Assembly (NCBI RefSeq): GCF_001279525.1
Contig: NZ_LGDY01000025.1
Span: 1 to 64,000 of the forward strand
Length of the DNA stretch: 64,000 nt
Source: Nocardia sp. NRRL S-836
GTDB lineage: Bacteria; Actinomycetota; Actinomycetes; Mycobacteriales; Pseudonocardiaceae
Direction: 5' to 3'
Shown here piece after piece: positions 17,062-25,473 of this stretch. Numbering within the stretch: position 1 is the first letter of the stretch; every line of letters begins with the position of its first letter. The position numbers and the translations under genes were made by a program. A model generated the notes under the pieces. That model was given only the letters and a program-made list of their open reading frames with translations. It was not told the DNA's origin and searched no databases.

Positions 17062-17488
17062 CGTCGTAAGAGAGAGAACGTCGTATCGGCACGGGAGATG
17101 ACGAACTACCCGTGAGATGAGGCAAGACGGTCGGGCACGCCGGAGCTGATCAGCAGTACGAGCTCCCCGCGGACGATCGTGACCGGCCGGCGACGCTCGA
17201 CCTGCCGGCCGGTCGAGCAAGTGGAAGTCGAACAGCAAGAGTCAGTCAGCACCAGAGGAGAAGGGAAGGGTTGCACGCCATCGGATCGCTCGTCTCCGGC
17301 TGAACTCCGCCGGGCGGGTACCGCAAGTTCCATCGAGATTGGCAGGTGGTCTTCGGTTAAGCACAAGCAACGATCCCCGCACCTCCCGCTCAGGCGGGCC
17401 ACGCGGACACAGGAACCCGATCTCACGGTCGGTTGATGGAAGTGGACCCACTAACCCTTGGGGCCCCGGTGCTCAGCACCGGGGCCCC
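17062..17488 (+). ncRNA. Long structured leader or non-coding RNA candidate
   Basis: Within the 631-base gap between the cold-shock and MerR genes no frame has convincing codon use. The stretch is purine-rich in parts (around 17255-17275) and has an 11-base-pair hairpin at 17181-17214. A smaller hairpin lies near 17393-17407, and the stretch ends in the very strong palindrome at 17460-17488. It does not match tmRNA, RNase P RNA or SRP RNA. It could be a regulatory leader or an independent small RNA; this is inferred only from structure and lack of coding. Confidence 0.35.
17460..17488 (+). terminator. 29-base near-perfect palindrome (terminator or attenuator)
   Basis: Fourteen-base arms starting GGGGCCCCGGTGCT surround a single central base, so the hairpin has a very stable stem. 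It ends 18 bases before the MerR start and includes no U run. It may end the leader RNA or mask the ribosome site GCGGAGG. Confidence 0.55.
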
Positions 17489-17506
17489 TCGTGATGCGGA
17501 GGCGCG

Positions 17507-17860
17507 ATGACCCCAGAGACACCCCGGCCGGACTCCGGCGAGCCGCGGAGTGCGGCCGAGAAGTTCGACGACGACCACTACCCCGCCTACACCATGGGCC
17601 GCGCCGCGGAGATGCTCAACACCAGTGCGGCCTTCCTGCGCAGCCTCGACGAGGCGAAGCTCATCGAGCCGCAGCGCTCCGCCGGCGGCCACCGCCGGTA
17701 CTCCCGCCAGCAGCTGCGCCTGGCCGCCCGCGTCCGCACGCTGCTCGACGAGGGCATCGGCCTGGACGCGGCCTGCCGCATCGTCACCCTCGAAGACCAG
17801 CTCGAAGAGGCCCGCGGCCACAACGCCGGGTCCCCGCCCGACCCGATGACCGCTGTCTGA
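17507..17860 (+). CDS. MerR-type HTH transcriptional regulator
   Basis: The 117-residue protein has a MerR-like winged HTH (YTMGRAAEMLNTSAAFLRSLDEAKLI, then RSAGGHRRYSRQQLRLAARV, residues 25-85) and a short helical dimerisation tail ending LEDQLEEAR. It lacks an effector-binding domain. RBS GGAGG is seven bases from ATG 17507. The neighbour upstream is a cold-shock gene. The target is unknown. Confidence 0.85.
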   Translation: MTPETPRPDSGEPRSAAEKFDDDHYPAYTMGRAAEMLNTSAAFLRSLDEAKLIEPQRSAGGHRRYSRQQLRLAARVRTLLDEGIGLDAACRIVTLEDQLEEARGHNAGSPPDPMTAV

Positions 17861-17940
17861 CCGCGTCCGCACCGGGGCCGTCCACGCGACAGCCGCCGGT
17901 GTTCGCAGGTCAGCTCGCCCGTGAACCCGATGCGGCCGCC

Positions 17941-18549
17941 TCACGTCGTGGTGGCGGCCCCCTGGTCGGGCGCCACCGCACGTCGCACGCTGTCGCGCAG
18001 GAGCTCCCTGCGCCGCTCATGGACGTTGGCGGGTTCGTCGGCGCTGGCCGCGTAGACATTGCTGACCGGTGACCACGCCATCGACATGGCGATGACCAGT
18101 GCCATCAGGTCGAACGGGTCGCCGGCACGCACCAGCCCCGCCGCCTGCGCCTGCTCGATGGCCCGCAGCTTGCTCGCGTCGAGCCGGTCGACGTCGGCGA
18201 CGAGATGTCCGGTGGGCCGTCGTTCCAGCCGCGCCCAGGTGGCGAGCCGGATGAGGTCCGGACGCCGCAGGTACTCGTCGTAGAGGCGCACGGCCCAGTC
18301 CGCCAGGTCCGCGGCGTCGATGGGGACGACGTTGACGATCCGTTCCAGCGATCCGAAGAAGATCGCGTCGAACAGCCCCTCCTTGTTGCCGAAGTAGGCG
18401 TAGAGCTGGGCTTTGTTGGTCTGCGCCGCAGCGACGATCCGCTCGATGCGGGCACCGGCGATGCCGTGCTCCGCGAACTCGCGGGTGGCGACGTCGATGA
18501 TGCGCTGCCACGTGGCCGCGCCGCGGGCGGTCAGCCGCTGGTCGGACAT
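17941..18549 (-). CDS. TetR family regulator
   Basis: The 202-residue protein has a TetR HTH: IIDVATREFAEHGIAGARIERIVAAAQTNKAQLYAYFGNKEGLF, residues 17-60, followed by a helical ligand-binding part. It is divergent from the zinc alcohol dehydrogenase, and the 89-base gap holds operator-like repeats, so it probably represses that gene and itself. The inducer is unknown. Confidence 0.9.
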   Translation of the reverse strand: MSDQRLTARGAATWQRIIDVATREFAEHGIAGARIERIVAAAQTNKAQLYAYFGNKEGLFDAIFFGSLERIVNVVPIDAADLADWAVRLYDEYLRRPDLIRLATWARLERRPTGHLVADVDRLDASKLRAIEQAQAAGLVRAGDPFDLMALVIAMSMAWSPVSNVYAASADEPANVHERRRELLRDSVRRAVAPDQGAATTT

Positions 18550-18604
18550 GCCCCGAAGCCTACAGAACGGTTGGTTTGCTTTCTCCCGTCAGCGGAGCTA
18601 GCTT

Positions 18605-18628
18605 CAAATAGACCGAACAGTCTGTTTG
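18605..18628. promoter_or_regulatory. TetR operator before the dehydrogenase
   Basis: CAAATAGAC and GTCTGTTTG form inverted arms (one mismatch) around CGAACA, just before the dehydrogenase RBS. A related half-site, sharing CAAA-N3-ACCG when read on the minus strand, lies near 18562-18577 in front of the TetR gene. Confidence 0.55.
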
Positions 18629-18638
18629 AAGGAGAGTC

Positions 18639-19673
18639 ATGCGGACGACCACCGGCTGGGGCACCCGCGGTCCCGGCACGCTGCGGGAGACCCCGATCCA
18701 CCGCCGTGAGCTGCGCCGCGACGACATCGCCGTGCGCGTGGACTTCTGCGGGGTCTGCCACACCGACCTGCACTCCCTGCGCGCCCACAGCGGCGCGGAC
18801 CTGCTCGTGCCCGGCCACGAGTTCACCGGCGTGGTGAGCGCGACCGGCGAGGACGTGACCGGCTTCCGCGTCGGTGACCCGGTCGCCGTCGGCAACATCG
18901 TCGACTCGTGCGGCACGTGCCCGATGTGCTTGGCGGACCAGGAGAACTTCTGCCGCGAGTTCCCCACCCTGACCTACGGCGGCACCGACCGCCACGACGG
19001 CTCGACGACGCTGGGCGGCTTCTCGCGGGAGTACGTGGTCCGCGACCGGTTCGCCCATCCCCTGCCGCCCGGGCTGGACCCGGCCGCGGCGGCGCCGTTG
19101 CTGTGCGCCGGGATCACCGTGTGGGAACCGTTGCGGGCACTCGGTGTCGGGCCGGGCACCCGTGTCGCGGTGAGCGGGCTGGGCGGGCTGGGCCACCTCG
19201 CGGTCAAGTTCGCCGCGGCCATGGGCGCGGAGGTCGCGGTGGTCAGCCGGTCGGCGGACCGCGCGGCGGACGCGGCCCGGCTCGGCGCCCACGACCTGGT
19301 CGTCTCCTCCGATCCGGCCCAGCTGGCCGCGGCCCGCGACCGGTTCGACGTCCTGATCGACACCATCCCCGTCGCCCACGACCTCGGCCCCTACCTCGGG
19401 CTCGTCGCCATGGACGGCACGCTCAGCCAGGTCGGCCACCTCGGCCCCGTGACGGTCGAGGCGCTCGACCTGCTCGTCGGCCGCAAGAAGCTCAGCTCGG
19501 CGGGCAGCGGCGGCCGCGCCTCGACCGCCGCGATGCTGGAGTTCTGCGCCACCCACGGCATCACCGCCGACGTCGAGGTGCTCCCGTCGAGCGAGGTGAA
19601 CACCGCCCTCGACCGCCTGTCCCGCAACGACGTGCGCTACCGCTTCGTGCTCGACCTGGCCGACCTGTCCTGA
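18639..19673 (+). CDS. Zinc-dependent alcohol dehydrogenase (MDR family, cinnamyl/YahK type)
   Basis: The 344-residue enzyme starts at ATG 18639 with AAGGAG upstream. Catalytic zinc ligands are in CGVCHTDLH and GHEFTGVV; the four-Cys structural zinc site is CGTCPMCLADQENFC. The Rossmann nucleotide motif is GLGGLGH. This is the layout of NADP-dependent CAD-like aldehyde reductases. It is likely induced when the divergent TetR is relieved. The substrate is unknown. Confidence 0.92.
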   Translation: MRTTTGWGTRGPGTLRETPIHRRELRRDDIAVRVDFCGVCHTDLHSLRAHSGADLLVPGHEFTGVVSATGEDVTGFRVGDPVAVGNIVDSCGTCPMCLADQENFCREFPTLTYGGTDRHDGSTTLGGFSREYVVRDRFAHPLPPGLDPAAAAPLLCAGITVWEPLRALGVGPGTRVAVSGLGGLGHLAVKFAAAMGAEVAVVSRSADRAADAARLGAHDLVVSSDPAQLAAARDRFDVLIDTIPVAHDLGPYLGLVAMDGTLSQVGHLGPVTVEALDLLVGRKKLSSAGSGGRASTAAMLEFCATHGITADVEVLPSSEVNTALDRLSRNDVRYRFVLDLADLS

Positions 19674-19772
19674 CGTTCGCAGGGCAGCGGTGCGGAACGG
19701 CGGGCAGCGCGGGGTCCGGTGCCGGACCCGCTTCCCGTTGCGGCCGAAGCGGTTGACGGGTCCGCGCACACC

Positions 19773-19788
19773 AGGGACCAAGGTCCTT
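19773..19788 (+). promoter_or_regulatory. DosR/DevR-like box upstream of the flavohemoglobin gene
   Basis: AGGGACCAAGGTCCTT is an imperfect palindrome of the GGGAC-N-GTCC type used by DosR/DevR regulators in actinobacteria under hypoxia and nitric oxide. It lies about 105 bases before the flavohemoglobin start, a gene that fits such control. The match is by eye and one arm has a mismatch. Confidence 0.4.
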
Positions 19789-19891
19789 TCGTGGAGGCGA
19801 CCTTCCCACCTGCACCGCCCGCACCCGATCACGCAGGCTCGACGTGCGGCCGAGCTGATCGGCCGCCCAGGCCGTCCCCGAGGAGCCACCC

Positions 19892-21049
19892 GTGCTGTCC
19901 CCTGCTTCCGCTGCCGTCGTGCGTGCGACGCTGCCCGTGGTCCGCGACCACGCCACCGAGATCACCGCCGAGTTCTACCCGTCGATGTTCGCCGCGCACC
20001 CCGAGCTGCTGAACCTGTTCAACCAGGGCAACCAGGCCAGTGGCAAGCAGCAGGTCGCGCTGGCGTCGGCGGTCATCGCGTACGCACAGCACCTCCTCGA
20101 CGGCACGCCGTTCGGGCCGATCGCCGAACGCATCGCCCACAAGCACGTTTCGCTCGGTGTGCGGCCGGAGCAGTACCCGATCGTCGGCAAGCACCTCATC
20201 GGTGCGGTCGCCACGGTGCTCGGCGACGCCGTCACGCCGGAGGTCGCGGCCGCGTGGGACGAGGTCTACTGGCTGTTCGCCGTCTCGCTGATCGCCGCCG
20301 AGGCACGCCTGTTCCAGGCAGCGGGCGTCACCCCGGACACGCTCTGGCGGCCCTGGCGCGTGGCCAAGCGCGATGAGGAAGCCGTCGACACGGTGTCCTT
20401 CACGCTCGTCCCCGACGACGGCGGCCCGGTGCCGGCGTTCCAGCCGGGGCAGTACGTGTCCGTGGCCGTCGACCTGCCCGGCGGACAGCGCCAGCCACGC
20501 CAGTACTCGCTGTCCCAGGCGCCCGGCCGCGGCGAGCTGCGCATCACCGTGCGGCGGGTGCACGGTGCGGACGGCGCCCCGGACGGTGCGGTGTCAGGCT
20601 TCCTGCACGACCACGTGCACGCCGACGACACCGTGCTCCTCGGCCCGCCGGCCGGTGAGGTCACGCTCGAACCGGGCGACCGCCCGGTGGCGCTGATCAG
20701 CGCGGGCATCGGCATCACCCCGATGCTGTCCATGCTCGACCACCTGCACACCACCCAACCGGCCCGCACGGTCGTCACCGCGCATGCCGAGCTCTCGGCC
20801 GACCGGCACGCACACCGCGCCGAGCACGCCCGCCTCGCGGGACACCGCCGGCTCACCTGGTACGAGAACGGCGACGAAGGCGGCCAGGCCGGCCGGATCG
20901 ACGTCGACGCGATCCCGCTGCCGCCCGGCGTGGTCGCCTACCTGTGCGGCCCGATCGCGTTCATGCGCGACGTCCGCGCCGGGCTGCTGCGCCGCGGGAT
21001 CGCCGCCGACGACATCAGGTACGAGGTGTTCGGTCCCGGAATGCTCTAG
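19892..21049 (+). CDS. hmp: Flavohemoglobin (nitric oxide dioxygenase)
   Basis: The 385-residue protein starts at GTG 19892 six bases after GAGGAG. The globin domain has the Tyr B10 region AEFYPSMF, GKQQVALASAV and the proximal His region HKHVSLGV. The FAD domain has RQYSLSQ, and the NAD domain has ISAGIGITPMLSML and YLCGPIAFMRD. It converts NO and O2 to nitrate using NAD(P)H. Its TAG stop lies inside the CTAG target site of the IS element that follows; the insertion left the protein intact. Confidence 0.95.
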   Translation: MLSPASAAVVRATLPVVRDHATEITAEFYPSMFAAHPELLNLFNQGNQASGKQQVALASAVIAYAQHLLDGTPFGPIAERIAHKHVSLGVRPEQYPIVGKHLIGAVATVLGDAVTPEVAAAWDEVYWLFAVSLIAAEARLFQAAGVTPDTLWRPWRVAKRDEEAVDTVSFTLVPDDGGPVPAFQPGQYVSVAVDLPGGQRQPRQYSLSQAPGRGELRITVRRVHGADGAPDGAVSGFLHDHVHADDTVLLGPPAGEVTLEPGDRPVALISAGIGITPMLSMLDHLHTTQPARTVVTAHAELSADRHAHRAEHARLAGHRRLTWYENGDEGGQAGRIDVDAIPLPPGVVAYLCGPIAFMRDVRAGLLRRGIAADDIRYEVFGPGML

Positions 21050-22018
21050 ACGAGTAAGTCCCTAAGTCGTGGCGGTGTCTGGACATAGACGAAGGGTGTT
21101 CAAGATCAGTTTGTGAGGACCGACCTGAACACCCTTCTGACCGCACTCTATGTCAAGATCGATGACCACCTGGGCAGGCCCGCCCGGACCGGCCGGCCAC
21201 CACGGCTCACCGACGCCGAACTGCTCACCCTCGCCGTCGCCCAAGCCCTGCTCGGCATCCGCTCCGAAGCCCGATGGCTGAGGTTCCTGCCCCGCCACCT
21301 GCCCGGCGCCTTCTCCTACCTGCCACAGCAATCCTGCTACAACAAACGACTGCACACCGCGGTCCCGCTGCTCAAGCGAATCATCCGGCTGCTCGCCGTC
21401 GACACCGATCTGTGGACCGACGCGACCTGGGTCGTGGACTCCACCCCGGTCGAGTGCGGCCGCTCCCGCGAGACCACCAAGCGCTCGGAACTGGCCGGCT
21501 GGGCAGCCTACGGCTACTGCTCGTCGCACTCGCGGTTCTTCTGGGGCCTGCGCCTGCACCTGATCTGCACCCCGGCCGGCCTGCCGATCACCTGGGCACT
21601 GGCCAACCCGAAACTCGACGAACGCCAGGTGCTGATGGCGATCTTGGACCACGACCCGTCCGTGCTGGCAGACCGGCCCGGCCTGCTGATCATCGCCGAC
21701 AAGGGCTAAGTCTCCCGCGAACTGGACACGTTCCTGGCCGAACGCGGAGCCCGGCTGCTGCGCCCGTCATATCGCAACCGCACCCCGCACAGCACCTGCT
21801 CAAACCCGTCCGGCAGCTGATCGAGTCAGTCAACGACACCCTCAAAGGCCAGCTCGACCTCGAACTGCACGGCGGCCGCACCATCGACGGCGTCACCGCC
21901 CGCATCGCCCAACGCGTGCTCGCTTTGACCGCCGCGATCTGGCACAACCGCGCCACCGGCCAGCCCATCACCCGATCCCTGATCGCCTACGACCACTGAT
22001 CAGTTAGGACTTACTCGT
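21050..22018 (+). mobile_element. IS982-family insertion sequence, inactive
   Basis: The 969-base element has terminal inverted repeats ACGAGTAAGTCC at 21050 and GGACTTACTCGT ending at 22018. It is flanked by CTAG direct repeats at 21046-21049 and 22019-22022. It encodes one transposase related to IS982-type enzymes of Streptomyces. The left CTAG contains the stop codon of hmp. Confidence 0.9.
21113..21999 (+). pseudogene. IS982-type transposase, nonsense and frameshift
   Basis: The frame opens at GTG 21113 and shows TDAELLTLAVAQALLG, VVDSTPVECGRSRET, AYGYCSSHSRFFWGLRLHLI and LLIIADKG, the DDE-type core of IS982 enzymes. TAA at 21707-21709 interrupts it right after ADKG, where the family continues with an aromatic residue. 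The frame then shifts near 21785; the C-terminal part LLKPVRQLIESVNDTLKGQL through LIAYDH is read in another frame to 21999. Two separate lesions make loss of function likely. Confidence 0.88.
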
Positions 22019-22071
22019 CTAGACGCGCGGGTTCCTCGAACGGGTGCCCGGCGAGCTTCCAGTGCGATGGG

Positions 22072-22791
22072 TCAGAGTCCTCGCAGCAGCAGCCGCAGGG
22101 CGAAGTCGAACCGTTCGTGGCCCTCGCCTGAGTTGATCTTGTCGGCGTGTTCGACGGTGTGCGGAAACCGGCTGACCGGCAGCATCCGCAGCCGCGCCAC
22201 CAGCTCGGCCCGGTCCACGACACGGGTGTCCTCGTCGTGGTCCGGGTGACGGCGCAACGACGCCTCCACGGTGTAGGCGCTGACGTACAGCAGCGCGGCG
22301 TCGATCGTCCACGCCGCCTGCTGCGGGCCGACGCCACCGGCCAGCAGGATCGCGAGCATGCCCTCGGTGATCCGCAGCGTGTCGAGGTTGTTCGGCGCGG
22401 CGGACAGCGCGGCCTGCGCGATGCCCGGATACCGGAGGAACTCCTCGCGCAGCTGACCGCAGACGTCGACGAACTGGTCGCGCCACCGCGCGGCGTCCGG
22501 CGCGGGCAGCGCGACGTTCCGGCTCAGCGTGCCGATGAGGAGGTCGTCCAGCTCGGCCTTGTTGCGCACGTGCGCGTAGAGCGAGGCCGGTCCGGTGCCG
22601 AGGGCGGCGGCGACCCGGCGCATGGTCAACGCGGCGTACCCGTCGGTCTCGACCAGCCGCAGCGCCGTGCCGACGATGCGGTCGACGGTGATGGGCTCCT
22701 TGCGCGCCACGGGTTCCTGCTCCAGTGCCGCGATCCGCGTCGCCCACTCCTCACGTGAGGAGGCTCCGCGCGCGCCGCTCTTCCGGTTCAT
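22072..22791 (-). CDS. TetR family regulator (TetR_C type)
   Basis: The 239-residue protein starts at ATG 22791; the in-frame extension to 22851 would run through the operator. The HTH is IVGTALRLVETDGYAALTMRRVAAALGTGPASLYAHVRNKAELDDL (about residues 38-82). Architecture resembles TetR/ActR-type repressors of efflux pumps. It is divergent from a DHA2 MFS exporter with a shared perfect operator, so it probably represses that pump. Confidence 0.9.
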   Translation of the reverse strand: MNRKSGARGASSREEWATRIAALEQEPVARKEPITVDRIVGTALRLVETDGYAALTMRRVAAALGTGPASLYAHVRNKAELDDLLIGTLSRNVALPAPDAARWRDQFVDVCGQLREEFLRYPGIAQAALSAAPNNLDTLRITEGMLAILLAGGVGPQQAAWTIDAALLYVSAYTVEASLRRHPDHDEDTRVVDRAELVARLRMLPVSRFPHTVEHADKINSGEGHERFDFALRLLLRGL

Positions 22792-22808
22792 GTCACCCAG
22801 CCTACCAG

Positions 22809-22851
22809 TTGACACGAACACCGTTCGTCCGTAGAACAGTGTTCGTGTCAA
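22809..22851. promoter_or_regulatory. Shared TetR operator and promoter with 13-base perfect arms
   Basis: TTGACACGAACAC (22809-22821) and its exact complement (22839-22851) flank 17 bases. The first six bases of each arm, TTGACA, are also a consensus -35 element on each strand. On the plus strand TAGAAC (22832-22837) is a -10 candidate 17 bases away. Repressor binding would therefore block both promoters. Confidence 0.75.
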
Positions 22852-24290
22852 TCTCGATCGCGCGGCCGCTGCCGCGCTCCCCCGGTTCCCTGCGCGAGGC
22901 GTGGATCGCGCTCGCCGGGCTGTCCGCCGTCTTCCTCTTCGAGATGCTCGACAACTCGATCCTCACCGTCGCCCTGCCCACGATCGGCCGCGACCTGCAC
23001 GCCTCGACGACCGCGCTGCAGTGGGTGTCGAACTCCTACGCGGTCGTGTTCGGCGGCCTGATGCTGGTGTTCGGTGCGGTGGCGGACCGGTTCGGCCGAC
23101 GCCGCGTGATGCTCGCCGGGCTGGCGCTGCTCGGTGCCGCGAGCCTGGCGACCGTCTTCGTCACGTCCGTGAGCGGGCTCATCGTCGTCCGCTCGGTGAT
23201 GGGCGTGGCGGCCGCGATGACCACGCCGGGCTCGATCGCGCTCGCGTTCCGGCTGTTCCGCGACGACGACCTGCGCGTCCGCGCGATGACCCTGATCTCC
23301 ACGGTCGGGCTGGTCGGCCTCGCGGTCGGCCCACCGCTGGGCGGCTTCGTGCTCACCGCCGCGCCGTGGCAGGCGTTGCTGCTGGTCAACGTCCCGATCG
23401 CGGTGCTCGCGATGATCGGCATCGGTCGCGGCGTCGAGGCCGACACCGCGGCCGAGCTGCACCGCGGCCCCTCCGACCTCCTCGGCGGCGTGCTCGGCAC
23501 CGCCACGATCGTGCTCGTCCTGGTCGTGCCGACGTTCTTCGTCGAGCAGGGCGCGGCGGCGTGGCTGCCATGGGCTGCCGTCGGCGTGACGGTCGTGGCC
23601 GCGGTCCTGTACGTGGTTCGCGCGCGCACGGCTCGTCATCCGCTGCTCGACCTCAAGCTCGTCGCACGGCCGCAGGTCGCCGGTGGTCTCGCGTACAAGG
23701 CGGCGACCGGGCTCGCGGCGGCCGGTCTCACCTACCTCGTGACGTTGCAGCTGCAGCTCGACTGGGGCTGGTCCCCCGCGCTCGCGGCGGTGGGCATGCT
23801 GCCGCAGGTCGTCGTCCTGATCGCCGGCGGTCCGCTGGTCAACCGCTTCGTGCGGCGGGTGGGCCTGGACCGGGCCGCGTTGCCCGGCGGGCTCTGCGTC
23901 GTGGCCGGGCTCGCGGTCTACGCGCTGCTGGGCCGGCTGGGGTACGTGCCGGTCGCGGTCGCACTGGTGCTGGTCGCCGCCGGTATCCGCGTGGTCGGCG
24001 CCGTCGCCGGTGTGACCGTGCTGAAGGGACTGCCGGAGAACCGGACGTCGATCGGCGCCGCGCTCGTCGACACCGCGTCGCAGGTCACCTCCGCCGCCGG
24101 TGTCGCCGTCAGCGGCACGGTGCTCGCCGTGCTGTTCGCCGGTGGCATCGCCCAGCCGGGGTGGAGCGCCGGGCAGACCGCGCAGTTCGAGCAGGCGGTC
24201 ACGATCGGCGGTCTCCTGCTCACCGCCATGTCCGCCGCTCTCGTCGGCTGGGCGTTCCTGCGCGTGCGCCGGTCCCAGGCCTGTTCGTGA
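22845..24290 (+). CDS. MFS drug exporter, DHA2 (14-TMS) family
   Basis: The 481-residue, 14-segment transporter has DNSILTVALPTIGRDL in helix 1 (motif D1 of DHA2), VADRFGRRRVM (motif A) and GPPLGGFV (motif C). I place the start at GTG 22845, within the right operator arm; no ribosome site precedes it and it sits eight bases past the -10 candidate, so the mRNA may be leaderless. It is a proton-driven exporter of unknown drug or metabolite, likely controlled by the divergent TetR. Confidence 0.88.
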   Translation: MSISIARPLPRSPGSLREAWIALAGLSAVFLFEMLDNSILTVALPTIGRDLHASTTALQWVSNSYAVVFGGLMLVFGAVADRFGRRRVMLAGLALLGAASLATVFVTSVSGLIVVRSVMGVAAAMTTPGSIALAFRLFRDDDLRVRAMTLISTVGLVGLAVGPPLGGFVLTAAPWQALLLVNVPIAVLAMIGIGRGVEADTAAELHRGPSDLLGGVLGTATIVLVLVVPTFFVEQGAAAWLPWAAVGVTVVAAVLYVVRARTARHPLLDLKLVARPQVAGGLAYKAATGLAAAGLTYLVTLQLQLDWGWSPALAAVGMLPQVVVLIAGGPLVNRFVRRVGLDRAALPGGLCVVAGLAVYALLGRLGYVPVAVALVLVAAGIRVVGAVAGVTVLKGLPENRTSIGAALVDTASQVTSAAGVAVSGTVLAVLFAGGIAQPGWSAGQTAQFEQAVTIGGLLLTAMSAALVGWAFLRVRRSQACS

Positions 24291-24291
24291 G

Positions 24292-25473
24292 TTAGACGAA
24301 CCAGGTCAGCGCACGGGCGCGGTCGACGTCCTCGGCGAGCTGCGCCGGGTCGCGGTGCCACAGCAGCACCGACGCGCCGAGCACCCCGACGACGCCGTCG
24401 TTGCCCTCCACCGCAGCCCGGCGGACGTGGACCTCGTGCCGGCTGCGCAGACCGCTGAGGTCAGGGCCCGGTTCGCGGTACCTCGTGCCCGGCATGACCG
24501 GTGGCCACAGCCAGGCCGCCTGGACGTCCTGCGGAACCGGCTCCGTGATCGGCAGGCCCGCCTGCAACCTCAGGTTGGCCACCTCCAGGTTGACCCCGGC
24601 GTGCAGCCGGGCCAGCTCCGACACCAACGCTCCCGGCGCCCGGCCGGCGACCTCCAGCACCACCGGTTCGCCGTCGCGGTTCACCGCGAACTCGGTGTGC
24701 ACGACGAAACTCCCCTTGTCGCCCAACGCTCGCACGACGCGGTTGTTCAGCTCGTGCGCGGCCCTGGTGAACGGGGACTCCGCCTCGGTCACGCCGCCGA
24801 GGACGCGCCCGGCGTCCAGGCCGAGCAGCGGTCCGAGGTACCGGCCCACCTGCACGGGGGTGGTCCGGCCGTCCCGCACCAGCCCGTTGACGTGGTGCAG
24901 GGTGCCGTCGACGAACTCGTCGACCTGCCAGCCGGTCTCGCCGTCGTGCGCGGTCAGCCAGTCGCGAAGATCCTGTGGTGTGCGCAGGACCGTGATGCCG
25001 CGGGAGTTCGCCTCCTGCCGCGGTTTCGCCACCGCGGGCAGTCCGATCTCCGCGATCAGCAGTCCGGCGGCGTCCGCCGTGACGACCGGTTCGAAGGCGT
25101 GGAACCGCGGCACCCGCACGCCACCGGCCGCGAGCAGCCGCTTCATCACGACCTTGTCCAGGTACGCGACCGGCCGCCCGGGGTGCCGACCGGCCAGTCC
25201 GAGCTCCTCCCGCAGCCGCGCGCATTCGGCCAGGCAGTACTCGTCGTTCGTCACGACCTCGACCGGGCCGTCGAGCGCGAGGAGGTGTTCCAGCCACCGC
25301 TCCCGGCCGAGCGGGGTGACCGGCGGCGCGGGGCCGGTGACGTCCTCGCGCAGCACCGCCGCCGCCGGTCCGTCGGTCAGCACGACGACGTCGAACTCGT
25401 CCGGCGGGAACGCCACCGCGGGCGCGACGGTCAACGGCTGCTTCGACTGCAGCGCGACGATCGTCGTCCTCAT
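24292..25473 (-). CDS. ATP-grasp domain protein
   Basis: The 393-residue protein starts at ATG 25473, overlapping the GH92 stop by ATGA. ATP-grasp features are the central LDKVVMKRLLAAGGVRVPRF, LPAVAKPRQEANSRG (nucleotide-binding Lys and loop), WQVDEFVDG, and the metal site FAVNRDGEPVVLEVAGRAPG. Such carboxylate-amine ligases or biotin-carboxylase-like enzymes make amide or peptide bonds. The partner amine and acid are unknown. Coupling to a secreted mannosidase is unexpected. Confidence 0.88.
   Translation of the reverse strand: MRTTIVALQSKQPLTVAPAVAFPPDEFDVVVLTDGPAAAVLREDVTGPAPPVTPLGRERWLEHLLALDGPVEVVTNDEYCLAECARLREELGLAGRHPGRPVAYLDKVVMKRLLAAGGVRVPRFHAFEPVVTADAAGLLIAEIGLPAVAKPRQEANSRGITVLRTPQDLRDWLTAHDGETGWQVDEFVDGTLHHVNGLVRDGRTTPVQVGRYLGPLLGLDAGRVLGGVTEAESPFTRAAHELNNRVVRALGDKGSFVVHTEFAVNRDGEPVVLEVAGRAPGALVSELARLHAGVNLEVANLRLQAGLPITEPVPQDVQAAWLWPPVMPGTRYREPGPDLSGLRSRHEVHVRRAAVEGNDGVVGVLGASVLLWHRDPAQLAEDVDRARALTWFV

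Noticed and set aside
17179..17436. 85-codon frame before the MerR gene
   Set aside because: Codon use does not follow the strong third-position G/C bias of real genes here, there is no ribosome site, and it overlaps strong hairpins.
17062..17488. tmRNA, RNase P RNA or SRP RNA
   Set aside because: Length would fit, but none of the conserved sequence blocks (tmRNA acceptor end and T-arm, RNase P P4 region, SRP tetraloop domain) are seen.
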